From NCBI GenBank assembly GCA_964020085.1, contig OZ026595.1:19273153-19337152 (forward strand): 64,000 nt of DNA, in the 5' to 3' direction. Below, piece by piece: positions 11,589-23,707 of the stretch. Positions within the stretch are counted from its first letter, which is position 1; the number at the start of each line of letters is the position of its first letter. The position numbers and the translations under genes are program-made. Below the pieces are notes generated by a model, which had not been told where the DNA came from, did not search any database, and was given only the letters and a program-made list of their open reading frames with translations. Source of the DNA: Micromussa lordhowensis. Taxonomy: Eukaryota > Cnidaria > Anthozoa > Scleractinia > Lobophylliidae.

Positions 11589-11885
11589 TCATGCCAAGCT
11601 GTAGGAATAACCTACCTTAAATATCATTTCTTGGTCCTTCAACCCAAAGGATAGCTCTGTCTCAACATAAGCGTCGCCAGAGAAATGCTTCTTAATGACA
11701 CGACAAGCATACAAGTAGAGCAACCAAGAGGTACAACTGACACTGAGATCAGATCTGGCTCTTATTGGGTGGTTTCTCTCAGCCATATTCCAGTCATACC
11801 CATCCCTTTTGATGGCCTGGACATGTATGGTGATCCAGGAAGAATTCCACCATTACGAAATTCATTCACCCTTGCTACAAGATAG
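11589..11885. other. Conserved segment of unknown function, copy A
   Basis: Both strands are open here. The minus strand has a 65-codon ATG ORF (11589-11786) with an AAG|gtaggt donor-like site inside it. The plus strand has a 66-codon ORF (11685-11885) that begins at an ATG and contains the string PFDGLDMYGDPG. Both recur in copy B (21886-22083 and 21982-22182) with one or a few changes. The copies are nearly identical here at DNA level, so this is not evidence of coding selection. Neither peptide is recognised. Confidence 0.3.
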
Positions 11886-12714
11886 TCCTTTAATTAGGTT
11901 GCTAATAAAATATTTATCTTTCAAGGCTTCAGTATGAGGTTGACAACCTCATCCACAAATAGGGAATATGACTCGAAGGGCAGCAACAAGAAGTGTTTTG
12001 TTTTTATACCTGAGTGATATCCAGATAGAAAATACTTGTAGTCACCTTAAGAAGGTTGCTGAGAAATTTGTCTTTGAGAAGAAAACAATAACCAAGACAA
12101 GGACAAGGAAACTGCAATCCAAGAGCTGTGCTCCAATCATGCTGATCCTGAGTGGAATGACACATCTTGATGTCAAAAAACATGATGAATTATGGCACGT
12201 GACTAAACGGTCTGCTTATGGTGTGGTTAAGTTGGAAGATTTCTGGTTCCCTTTCAAGGTTATTGAGAGGTTACATGTCTTGTATGTTTTGGTAGTGAAG
12301 ATTCTGAATGAAACCTCTCTCTTCCACTATTATTGGCATTAGGAGCTGGGCTTGATATGGGACAGCAGTGCTTGTTTAGTTAGGAATCAGCCAGTCAGAA
12401 TTTTTCAGTATTTGTATTATTCTACAATATTCCAGTCTCCCAGTGCTTCAGTGCTTTCGAGCAGTTGAAATGGTTTCCTGGTATTGGCTTTGTGGGTTTG
12501 TAAATAGGACATTTGGTAGTATCAGATGACCTGAATGACAAGTTAAGAGAGCCATGGAAAGGCATGGTTTTGAGTAGTGTAAATAACGACAGTGTTAAAC
12601 ACTGGCAAACGCTTGTAGTACAAACAACCTTTTAAGCCATTCATCAGGGGTGTCTTATTTCTATACAAGTACATTTTCCTCCAACTCCCTTAACAGGAGC
12701 GAATGGCATTTTAA

Positions 12715-13210
12715 AATGTGAGCCAATGTTGGAAGTGATCACCATCACAAAAGCTACACATAGGGTATAACAGGACAGATTTGTATCCATGTTTAAGAAC
12801 AAGCAAGGCTGTTGTGCTCATTATATTTGGTTCTTTATAGAATTAAAGGACATGTTTCTTGCTCCTCCTTGCTCCTATTATACCAGGAGTTCCTGTGGAT
12901 GTTCTTGGGTTTCTTCTTAAATCCAAGTGTAGTAAGTATTGTAAAGTGTTGTAAAGGAAGCAAGGGTGAGGCAATGTTGGAAGTGATTACCATCACTAAA
13001 AGCTACACATAGGGTATAACAGGACAGATTTTTATCTGCGTGCAAGCACAAGCAAGGCTGTTGTGCACATTGTATTTGGTTCTTAGAATTAAAGGACATA
13101 ATAATTATGGTTCTTGCTCCTCCTTGATTGTATTGTACTAGGGGTTCTTGTGGATTTTCTTGGGTTTCTTCTTAAATCCAAGTGTAGTAGGTCTAACATT
13201 CAGGATTAAC
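12715..13210. repeat. 248-bp tandem duplication, copy A
   Basis: The block starting CCAATGTTGGAAGTGAT near 12722 is repeated 248 bp downstream near 12970. Each block contains TACACATAGGGTATAACAGG, a CAAGGCTGTTGTGC string and a TTCTTGGGTTTCTTCTTAAA string. The two blocks differ at several sites and one small insertion. Copy B has the same two-fold structure (23211-23707), so this local duplication is older than the 10-kb one. Confidence 0.85.
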
Positions 13211-15160
13211 CAAAAATGGTGTAAAGGAACTTGATAAGCCCTGTAATATGATCTATATCATGTGTTGAAAAAGCTTGCATTAATAGCTGCAGATAAGGAA
13301 AATTGCTGGGAATCTGAGTTTAGTAACAGTGGCTACTATTGCAAATCATAACTAATCCAGAGGACCTTTCTGATAAGCAAGTTGCCTGATAAACTTATAA
13401 GAAGGAAAGGAATGCTGTTGAAGCCAGCATGTTTGAGAAGCCCTCAACAGGGCTGCTGTGGAGAGTCAATGTGACACATGTATCTTTTGCTTATGGTTAA
13501 GGTTACCCCAACAGAAAAAGTCAGTCTGCTGAAAGGATTTTGATGGATATGTCCTAAATATTTAACACAGGAATTTATCCAACTCCTTTGCCATGTGGGT
13601 CTATACCCACATTGATCATCCTCCCATTAATGGGAAGAAGGACCTTTGTGTGAGAAGTCAGCAGGGGCCTGTGTTGGAAGACATGACCATCATGTCACTT
13701 GCCTCTGTTAAGTCAAGGTTACATTCTGGATAGTACAATAACGTTGAGACAGAAGATTAATGTTTTACTATCTTGGATGGTCTTCAATTCAGTGCCAATG
13801 ATTATGGCTCTCCTGGACTTGTTCCAGGTCTTTACCAGCCTGCTCTTTACTTTCCTCTTGTCTCTGATGGTATTCTAGTTGTCCCCATTCCATTGATCTT
13901 AGATTTTTCCTTGAATCCAAAGGGAGTTAATGGAGCTCAACCAACTTTTATCTTTAAGTAAAAGATCATTACGATCAGACTAGAGACGAGTTGTTGAGAA
14001 CCATGTGTCAGAGGTAGGGACTACTGTATCAGATTCGTAGCAAGCCTGACAATGTTAATAGTTTCATCCTGTAAATTTGTGGATGTCAGCAGAAAGACCA
14101 ATCACCTACTAGTGGCAAGCAAGGTTTGTTGCTCAGAACTGAGAGGGAACAGGAAGGGTGTTGGACAGAACAACAGAGGTGACTGACATCAACCTTGCCC
14201 ACAAAAGAGAAGTCTTGATATACATGAATGGTTTTGGGAATGTAAATGAAACGTCTGGTTCATTTCAACTTGGATGATGTAGTGTGATGGCTACAGAGAA
14301 TTAATTCAGTGAAGCAAGGTCATACTCATACCACGTTTGATGACTGGCTCGAAGAAATGCAGGTTGAAATGAAATGGCAACAGAAGACAATGTATCACTG
14401 TATCGCTTTTCTATTCTTTCAAAGCAAAGTCTTCTGCAAAGTCGCTGTGAAGCGTCTGTCCTGAGGTGTAAATGAGGTAGTGTAGATTAAACAAGCCAAA
14501 TTTGATGCACCACCATGAAGGTTGCTTCAAATCGTCATTCTGTCCTCTGTTCATCCTCCAATTCGATCTGATGAAGGAGCATGGTAATTCCAGTTGTCTT
14601 TAAGAATCAAGATGCAGTCTATAGGACCACAAATTTGTGGCATCAACAGGTAACACAGACAGCCATTACTGATAATCAAGGTCTTTTACAAGTGGGAACG
14701 AACAGGAAGAGTGAAGGACAGATTTACGAAGGTCCTTACTAAGGAGGTCCAGATGAGCCAGCTAGACTACTGTCTAAGATGCTGAAGATCACCTTTTTTA
14801 TATGAGTAGGGGCTCATTAATTGGTTTAATAATGATAAAGCACCTTCCTAGACCAGATCATCTTAGTGCCGAACATTTCGGTCTTGTCCATTGAGCTGAC
14901 TGTAGAGATATTACTCTCAAGTTGAGTCTGGGGTCAAGAAGGGATGACTGGAGCAAGAGTGTTGTCATACAAAGTTTCCAGAAGGTTACCCAGGCTGATG
15001 ACAGCAACTGGCAGGTTACCACTTTCTTTTCCTTGAAAGGCAATCTTCTGTAAAATCATTGAGTCAGTTTTATTTCCACATTATATATTTTCTGAATGAT
15101 AAGAAATTTCACAGATGTTATAACATTAAAGAAAGAAATACAAGAGTTGGTAATTTAAGA
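13210..15160. other. Copy-A core, no supported gene
   Basis: No intact gene is visible. The longest open stretch is 62 codons at 13773-13961 on the plus strand and it begins without ATG. The sequence matches copy B (23705-25660) with only scattered differences, far fewer than in the outer parts of the unit. Confidence 0.5.
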
Positions 15161-15224
15161 TCTGGGGTTGAGGCTTCCTCTCTTGCATGCAACAATGGAG
15201 AAAGTTGTTAAAGCATGTGTTACC

Positions 15225-15440
15225 CGAGGTTTAATGTTAAACATTGCCACCATTGAGTGTTGTTTTGAACCACAGACTGGAGAAGCGTATTATTGTTGTC
15301 AGCATCTTCTTCAGTGGTGTTCTTTACGCGGCGCTTGTGCTTTGGATTCCATGGTGGCTTGTGATCGCAATTTTTTCCTTTGCCTTTCTTGCTGTTGTCG
15401 GAGCCTTTGGACTTGCACACAGAACTGAAGTAATTGAATT
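15225..15440 (-). pseudogene. LTR-retrotransposon gag fragment, copy A (3' part)
   Basis: The minus strand encodes a Lys-rich stretch (GKGKNCDHKPPWNPKHKRR) that matches the downstream part of the gag remnant of copy B. The upstream gag region present in copy B is missing here by deletion. The hydrophobic plus-strand ORF over the same bases is its antisense shadow. Broken and non-functional. Confidence 0.45.
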
Positions 15441-15449
15441 TTCATGTCA

Positions 15450-18400
15450 CTTACTTCTGTGCTTTTGTTGCTTAGTGGAGTGTGTTGTCCTTGTCGCCAG
15501 TGTAACAACCGCGAGTCTTCTCTAAATAAATGCTGTTCCCCCATAACGGTTTTGCCGACTACATCTGATGTGGTACTTTAAAGCGATGCTTATGCACATG
15601 TGCAAACTTAACTATACCGGAATTGTGTGAATGCTGGCATGGATATTATAATTATGTCAACTTGATATTGTTCCATTGGAGGAACAAAAACGTGTGAGAT
15701 CACATTGCTCTTCTATATCTTTGTTGTAACATCATGTAGTAACCACCATTGAGTTCAGAGGTCATTACATTACGCTGAAGAATTCTTGGGTGTTGTCTTT
15801 AGACATAGCAGCACCAATACTGACCAAAATTCTACAATCTATCCAGTTTTTATTTAAGTCTTCCATTATGTGGGAACAAACATTCCGAAGTGGCAAGGCT
15901 ATATATGTAAGAAGAGTTTTCATAAAATTTTTATCTCCCTGGAGGGATAGAAACAACAGTGAAAACAGAGAGATATATGGCAATCTTGTGCCCTCTCCAA
16001 ATTGAGAATACTGATTGTCTAGAATGGCAGTACATGATTTCAAGAAGCACAAAGCTTCAATAAAGCTTTCCTTTGAAAAACACTGGGTGAATTTTTTTGG
16101 TCAAGAAAATAAAAATGCAGTATTTAGTTTTCCAAAAGGCAAAGCAGGATTAGAGGTGACTTACTGTAAAAAATGGTAAAAGGACATTCCAAGTCCACAT
16201 GATGAAAGAACAGAAACAAAGAACAGAAAAAAGGAACAAAACAACAGTAACTGTTACGGTAGGAACATAACAGGAAGAAGAGAGCCTTTAAGTCTCAACT
16301 GGAAGCAAGCCTTGTGACTTGTAGAGGACCAAGAATAGAAACAGATCGCATTGTTTTCCTGTGCACCCCTTGGCATCCAGAGGATTGATGATGACTACAG
16401 TGACAATTGATGGTTAGAAAGCTTCAATGGCAGTTCTTGTTGAAATCATCATGTTGCACCACAGGTACTCAAGGCCACTATGTCTATCCAAAGCCACGAT
16501 GTTTTCTTCCTGTTGAACTGGCTACAACTAACATTCTATCCAGCTAACCATCCTTCCTTCCTAATGCTAGCCATAGGACTGTCAGGAATGGAGAAACCTT
16601 GTTTCCCTGTGATGCACTCAGTGACTAAGGATGATGATGACAGTGATGTCATGGATGACACATGAGAGTGTATAACCTCAGTGTCTACTTCATTGAAGCA
16701 TGTTGCATGTCTGGACTGCTTTTGTTGTATGTGTTGTCTGCAGTTGCCTATGCTCCATCATGGAGTAAACAGGCAATGTCTTGAAGCTTCATTGGCATTG
16801 CTGGTTGAGACATTCATATCCTAGGCATACAAGGCCATAATGATATTTTGCAACGGATCCATTCCTGTCCTCTGTCAGTCTTGTGTAAGCACTCTGCCAT
16901 CTCCATCCAGTCAGCTCCTGTTTAACAATTTACATTGCATATTCACCTACATTAACCTACTAGTGCTCTTATCATTCCAACTTTATCAATAGGTGACTTC
17001 CATTACGATGTCTTGAAAAGAGAATCCAATTGCTTTCTTCCCCTTGTGGTAATTGAAGCAGGGAGCCTGTTTTTCAAGACCAAATACATTGAAATCTGGT
17101 TGTTGTAGTGAAATGACATCATAATGTAAGCAGCCCATTGTTTGGTGTTTATCATGGTCCTGGTTTCATCTTCTTCTTTCATTGCTGTATTGGCAGCTTC
17201 CTATCTACTTACTTCAACTATACTAGCTACCTTATCATGATGATCTTCTAAGAGTCATTGGTTGGTTCCAATGCATATCAGTCTTCTATGCATCCATAGG
17301 TTGTTGCCAATGTGAAGTCTACCTATGCCTACAATTTGTAGACAGTCTAAGCTAGAAGGCCTGCAACATGCATTGTAGGCCTGTTTTGAGGAGATTCCTC
17401 CCACAAGGCAACATTCACATGAAGACAGATGTGCATGTTTTAATGTTAACAATGTCATAGTGAGAAAATCCTCCCCACTGCATATCGTGTAAAGGCTATC
17501 TTTACTAACTACCTGACCTCTTATCTTCCTCCTCAGGTTGGTTGGATGATTCTTGTCGGTTGACCTTGAGTTCTACTTAGATAGCTGATCTGAACTGAGG
17601 TGTGTGCATTGTCCCATGATCCCATTCACCTAGTGCCTTTTAATTTTGTGAAGGTTTTTAGAAGAGTTTTATTTCCATTTTCCAGAGCTGTCAAAAAGAA
17701 ATCAAATTTATCGTTGACATTTGACTCGGACCACTTTGCAAAGTTTTTAAAAGATTGTAAACCTCACAGAAATAAAAGGCATAAGGGTAAGTACTTAGAG
17801 TCCTAACAGCTGATCAATGCTTTTCCTGATAGAAGTTACTAACTAGAAACAAGAACCATTAAACCTGCAATGAGGTGAACCCTTGCAATGGCTGAATAGC
17901 CTTGGCTTCTAGTGTACTAAGTTATAAGTTGTAATGTAATATCTGGTTGAACCTTACTGGAAGAATTTCACTTATCAGAATGAAGACTGTCAAGTGAAAT
18001 GTAATAAATGAATTGGCCTAAGCGCAACTAAGCGGGAGTCAAAAGGCAACACGAACAAGTGACATTTAATGTCTCCAACTTGAAGTCGAAATGAAGACGG
18101 AGTGAAGTTGAACATCAGCCAGAGTGTAGTCGAAAAAAGCCGGTGTGAGGTGAAAATCGATCCGGAATGAGATAAAAAATATTAAGGCCGAACTGCAATC
18201 ACTGGCCGAATAACCTGCAAAGAAACCCAAATCTACTATGAGGCAGGAGGGAGGAGCCACCCTGATCCCGGGGACCCATCAGTAAACTAACTAAATTATC
18301 TACATTAAGCCTAATCAGAAGTCCATGGACTTCTGGCCGAAAAGTGTGTGCTTGTATGCTTTGTAAGGTTCATCCAGAGCTCTATATTAACCCTCCCCTC

Positions 18401-18780
18401 CCAGCCCACAGTATATTTACTGACCACCAGCATCATGTGTCATCAGAGTCTTGCCAGCCTTGGGTGACACTGAGCATATGGACGACGTCAGGCCGATTGA
18501 AGCCAGGTAAGCTTAGACCACAGACGATCTTTGGTTTGGGAAGATGCTGTTCTGAAGGACATAGATTGGCTCCTTGGTGAAGATGAACTGATGCTTAAGA
18601 ATTGGAACTAAAAAATGAAAAAAGAAAATGTTATTGAAAAATGAAACAAACTGCTGTGACAATGGACGAATAGTATCATAATTATGTACACCGTATCATT
18701 GATGAACAAGTGTCAATAATCTGCTTGGTGCATTAATGGTGTGTTTAATGTCCCTCACATATCTTTAAAATAAACCAGAA
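15450..18780. other. Copy-A distal part, no supported gene
   Basis: Unit sequence matching copy B from about 26880 to 30300. Degenerate internal similarity is visible: the block near 16415-16490 (GCTTCAATGGCAGTTCTTG) resembles the block near 16783-16860 (GCTTCATTGGCATTGCTGG). ORFs are short and interrupted. No RNA gene could be defined with confidence. Confidence 0.45.
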
Positions 18781-21035
18781 TATGAATTTCTTCAAAGTCC
18801 TAGCCTCCATAGCATGCGTTCCCATACAAGTGAAGAAAATTGGGGCGATAGCACAAGATCGACCTAGAGAAAACACTCCTTCATTCGTACGAAAGCACTT
18901 GGTGCGAAGACTAGGAAAGTGTTTAGGAAATCTTTCTGGAGTAAATTGGTTTGGCCAGCATATTCCATTTATATCATAATTTTACTTAGGTTTCAAAATA
19001 ACTTTGATCTACAGAATTTGTTGACATCTTTTCCCAGTGATCATGTGAATAGGCTTTCTACTGAGTTTAAGGCAAAACACAGTCCACTTTATAAAAAGTG
19101 GAACAACCATAAAAATCAAAAGCGCACTGCCTTTTATGATTACAGTAATGAAACTTTTATTTCATAGAAATTAAACAGTAATGCAAAAGCTTTAAATAAA
19201 AACACTTGTCAATGGCAAATTGTTTGTTGATATAAAAGGTATATTTCATGACAGTTAGTATAGTCTCAGAAACTCAATATCTGTGCATGTAAATTCCTAC
19301 CTTTTGTAGAAAGATGTCAGCGTTATAAAGGGTTGATGATGACGTGAAAGATACACTGCAAATGGCAATGTCAATTCTGTTTTGTTTCTCTTAAGACATG
19401 GCCAGCCCTCATTTCATGTGCACCACGAGGAACATGGTACTTGGACCCCAGCAAGGAATGTTGACATCATAGTAAGAGCATTCTCAGGTGGTCACTGGAT
19501 GATTCTACCAACTCACGTAAACACAAAGGTACTAATATTATTAAGAAAGAGGAATATTAGTAAGTTTTATCAGGCGGCAAGAATTTTATGCTAGATGAGG
19601 GGTGTGTAAGGGTTGGTGATGAGGTGGTTTTGCATTATGTTTGGTACAGTATTGTAACCTGCTGTATTGCGGTTCTATAAGACTAAGCAGTTTTCTAAGT
19701 TTTCAAAGTATAGTGCTGATTTTGTTGATTGCAACCAAAAAAAATTGGCGTTCCAAGCTCGTTTTTGGGATATTTGAGCTTGAAAACTAGCATCTTAACA
19801 AATTTTCACCAGAAAGCATTAACTAAATAAATAAGCTAGGTCGTAGTTCTAATGGAATAGTGAACCTGAAGTATTTATGATGGCATCTAGTACACTTGTA
19901 ACTACAACTGCAGCATTTTGGTAAATTTGGATTCAATATTGCACTTGTTTTATACTGATGGTCATCCTAATGTAAGAGTTGTATTGACTATATGCAGAAC
20001 TGAAGTAGCGTAAACATCAAACCTCCCTTACCATTATTGAAAGACAGTAAATCGCAAAGTACTTCTCAATATCTTTATCTCATGTGTGGATGCTGTTGTC
20101 TGTTAGGGCTATCCACTGTGGTTTCCAAGTGGAGTGGTGTCAATGACAGTTTTAGACCAGTGGGCAAAGTTGACATCATGGGGTAAGTGCTGCCACACCC
20201 TGCTAATTCACTGAGGGACAAAGCTACTCAAGATTGAAGTTAGTAGCTTTCAAAGGATAAAAGACATACCAGTCTTAATATAATTCCACACATACAATCT
20301 CTGTTAGCTTTTTCTATACTTATGAATTTGATGGCAACTTCAAGAAAATATGCCTTTGATTTATACATGACATTCTCTATACTGAACGCATTGCTGGTGC
20401 ATGTTCTTAGAGTTTTGGTGTACATAAAGATACTAATTTCTCTAATTTCTCTAATTTCTCTGATTGCTGGAGTTACTAATGTATGTTTCAAGAATTTCCA
20501 GTCGTCTACATCAAGACCATGTCTCCTAGAATCATGCCACCTCTTTTCATACCATTTCTGCATCCATTGTTCCATTTCTCTTCCTAGCAGTAGCAGACTA
20601 AAGCTGTTTTGCAAGGCCATGGGTGATTGTTCACTTCTGAGGTTGTTGTCACAAGATGACTTCATCGGCAATCTACTAAGGAACTAAAGCACATTTGACA
20701 AGTTAACAGCTGAAACTGACAAACATACATATACATCACTTACCTTCACAATAATGAATGATGGTCCAAAATGTGTGAATGCAAGAAGAAATAACTTTTA
20801 CTTTTGTAATAATTTTCACGTCCCCGAAAATGGACGGTTTATGATTTTGGTAATTTTGACGTCCCCGAAAATGGACGCTGTTTGAATTTGGTAATTTGAA
20901 TGAATGTGTCTGCCCCCGAAAGTGGGCTGATTCCACCTAGATAACAATAGTTTATTACCTTAAGTTAAGTGACTAATATCTTAAAAAAAGCACACTGACA
21001 CCGTTTTATTTAGTTTTATTGTATAAATAAACATC

Positions 21036-21075
21036 AGAAACTCCTAAGGGGTTGAAAAACCCCTTAGGAGTTTCT
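21036..21075. repeat. 40-bp perfect palindrome with GAAA loop, copy B unit 1
   Basis: The arms AGAAACTCCTAAGGGGTT and its exact complement pair over 18 bp around a GAAA tetraloop. This is the most perfect of the four long palindromes. Confidence 0.92.
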
Positions 21076-21384
21076 TGCAATGTATATTAATACAAAAGTT
21101 AGTTATAATAACAGTATCTCTCTTCATGGTTTCTTCCTGTGTTTTCACTTGTGATCAATTTTTACGTCCCCGAAAATGGACACTTTATGATTTTGGTAAT
21201 TTTGACGTCCTCGAAAATGAACGCTGTTTGAGTTTGGTAATTTGAATTAATGTGTCTGCCCCCGAAAGTGGGCTGATTCCACCTAAATAACAAAAGTTTA
21301 TTACCTTAAGTTGAATGACTAATATATTAGAATAAAGCACACTGACACCATTTCTTTAGTTTAATTGTATTGATAAGCAATATC

Positions 21385-21424
21385 AGAAACTCATAAGGGG
21401 CTCAGCGACCCCTTAGTAGTTTCT
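21385..21424. repeat. 40-bp decayed palindrome, copy B unit 2
   Basis: Same position as the other three palindromes. Two adjacent mismatches lie in the stem (CA opposite TA) and the loop is changed to an 8-nt sequence. The structure is weaker, consistent with relaxed constraint in this unit. Confidence 0.8.
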
Positions 21425-23210
21425 GGGAATTTATTGATATTTACATTAATTACAATAATATTTACTCTCTTTGTGATTTCTTGCTGTCTTCTCCATTTTG
21501 TTTGCTCCCAAAAATGAGCAGTGACCATGAGCTATGATAACTATGCTTTTCACAATATCAATATTACTTTTTACAATGCAAAAAATCCACAGGACCTAAA
21601 TTAATGCATGAGGGGGTGCGCTCCTAAACTGAATAATTTAGCATCCAGAGAAAGCCAAGAGTGTCCCAGTGTCAGTTGACACTTCATTTGGAACACCCAG
21701 GACCCCCTGGATGATTCTCATTGGTTTGTGATATTTGGCTCTGTAACAAGTCATTGTCGTTATCAAGCCTTTGTGTGTTTGTAGCCGGATAATGTACCAA
21801 AGGGAAAAGCCGAACTGTAAGTGCAAGCCGAACTGAAAGCTTATCATTAATATTATTATAATAAAAGCAACTAAATCCACATACCTCATGCCAAGTTGTA
21901 GGAATAACCTACCTTAAATATCATTTCTTGGTCCTTCAACCCAAAGGATAGCTCTGTCTCAACATAAGCGTCGCCAGAGAAATGCTTCTTAATGACACGA
22001 CATGCATACAAGTAGAGCAACCAAGAGGTACAACTGACACTGAGATCAGATCTGGCTCTTATTGGGTGGTTTCTCTCAGCCATATTCCAGTCATGCCCAT
22101 CCCTTTTGATGGCCTGGACATGTATGGTGATCCAGGAAGAATTCCACCGTTACGAAATTCATTCACCCTTGCTACAAGGTAGTCCTTTAATTAGGTTTCT
22201 AATAAAATATTTATCTTTCAAGGCTTCAGTATGAGGTTGACAACCTCATCCCACAAATAGGGAATATGACTCAAAGGGCAGCAACAAGAAGTGAGCACCA
22301 AGTCAAGGCCTAGAAATGGAGTTTGAAATGTTAGGACTGCATATATAGCACTAGTAGACTTTCACAGGTCACCAGTAGATGGATGACAAGAAGTATAATT
22401 CAAAAATTCTTGGCTTCAGTCAGAGCAGATGGAGTGAATTTGTTCCTTAGAAAACAGACTTGGAGATAATTTTGTTTTTAGACCTGAGTGATATCCAGAT
22501 AGAAAAGACTTGTAGTCACCTTGAGAAGGTTGTTGAGAAGTTTGTTTTTAAGAAGGAAACAATAACCAGGTTCTACTGATACTAGACAAGGAAACTGCAA
22601 TCAAAGAGCTGTGCTCCAATCTTGCTGACCCTGAGTGGAATGACACATCTTCATGTCAAAGAACATGATGAATTATGACACATGACTAAACAGTCTGCTT
22701 ATGCTGTGGTTAAGTTGGAAGATTTCTGGTTCCCTTTCAAGGTTATTGAGAGGTTACAGGTCTTGTATGTTTTGGTAGTGAAGATTCTGAATGAAACCTC
22801 TCTCTTCCATTATTATTGGCATTAGAAGGTGGGCTTCATTGGCTGACAGCTATGGGACAGCAGTGCTTGTTTTGTTAGGAATCAGCCTAGTTAGAATTTT
22901 TCAGTATTTGTATTATTCTACAATATTCCAGTCTCCCAGTGCTCCAGTGCTTTCGAGCAGTTGAAATGGTTTCCTGGTATTGGCTTTGTGGGTTTGTAAA
23001 TAGGACATTTGGTAGTATCAGATGACCTGAATGACAAGTTAAGAGAGCCATGGAAAGGCATGGTTTTGAGTAGTGTAAATAATGACAGTGTTAAAGACTG
23101 GCAAACGTTTGTAATACAAACAACCTTTTAAGCCATTCATCAGGGGTGTCTTATTTCTATACAAGTACATTTTCCTCCAACTCCCTTAACAGGAGCGAAT
23201 GGTATTTTAA

Positions 23211-23707
23211 AATGTGAGCCAATGTTGGAAGTGATCACCATCACAAAAGCTACACATAGGGTATAACAGGACGGATTTGTATCCATGTTTAAGAACAAGC
23301 AAGGCTGTTGTGCTCATTATATTTGGTTCTTTATAGAATTAAAGGACATGTTTCTTGCTCCTCCTTGCTCGTATTATACCAGGAGTTCCTGTGGATGTTC
23401 TTGGGTTTCTTCTTAAATCCAAGTGTAGTAAGTATTGTAAAGTGTTGTAAAGGAAGCAAGTGTGAGCCAATGTTGGAAGTGATCACCATCACTAAAAGCT
23501 ACACATAGGGTATAACAGGACAGATTTTTATCTGTGTGCAAGCACAAGCAAGGCTGTTGTGCACATTGTATTTGGTTCTTAGAATTAAAGGACATAATAA
23601 TTATGGTTCTTGCTCCTCCTTGATTGTATTGTACTAGGGGGTCTTGTGGATTTTCTTGGGTTTCTTCTTAAATCCAAGTGTAGTAGGTCTAACATTGAGG
23701 ATTAACC
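23211..23707. repeat. 248-bp tandem duplication, copy B
   Basis: Same two-fold block as in copy A: CAATGTTGGAAGTGAT starts at 23220 and again at 23468, a 248-bp period. Matching period and boundaries in both large copies show it existed before the large duplication. Confidence 0.85.

Larger units (their letters stand above)
8811..19232. repeat. Segmental tandem duplication, copy A
   Basis: About 10.4 kb is repeated directly downstream as copy B. Anchors in order: the block around 8974 recurs at 19396; the hairpin array at 10509 recurs at 20819; the block at 12724 recurs at 23220; the block at 15244 recurs at 25742; the end block at 18919-19220 recurs at 30410-31415. The offset grows from about 10.45 kb to 11.5 kb because of indels. 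Many segments carry plus-strand splice-like signals, but no long ORF survives. I regard the unit as a decayed gene, a non-coding transcription unit, or both. Confidence 0.9.
20819..21519 (+). repeat. Tandem hairpin array, copy B
   Basis: Counterpart of the copy-A array. CGTCC-type hairpins lie at 20819-20836, 20860-20877, 21166-21181 and 21206-21223 (the last decayed, with a C-A mismatch and altered loop). GCCC-type hairpins lie at 20912-20927 and 21258-21273. The GCTC/GAGC hairpin at 21504-21519 has its loop changed to CCAAAAAT. Long palindromes are at 21036-21075 and 21385-21424. The first unit is better preserved than the second. Confidence 0.8.

Noticed and set aside
11589..11786. 65-codon ATG ORF preserved in both duplicated copies with one residue change
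   Set aside because: The DNA around it is equally conserved and non-coding frames are just as intact, so there is no sign of protein-level selection.
15244..15525. Hydrophobic plus-strand ORF looking like a membrane protein, also in copy B at 25742
   Set aside because: It opens with TTG and is the complement of a Lys-rich gag tail. Lys codons read in reverse give Phe and Leu, which fakes a membrane segment.
16380..16480. C/D-box snoRNA candidates, from GATGATGA-like and CTGA-like strings in the duplicated unit
   Set aside because: I could not find a matching terminal stem with C and D boxes at proper spacing. The strings are too common to support a call.
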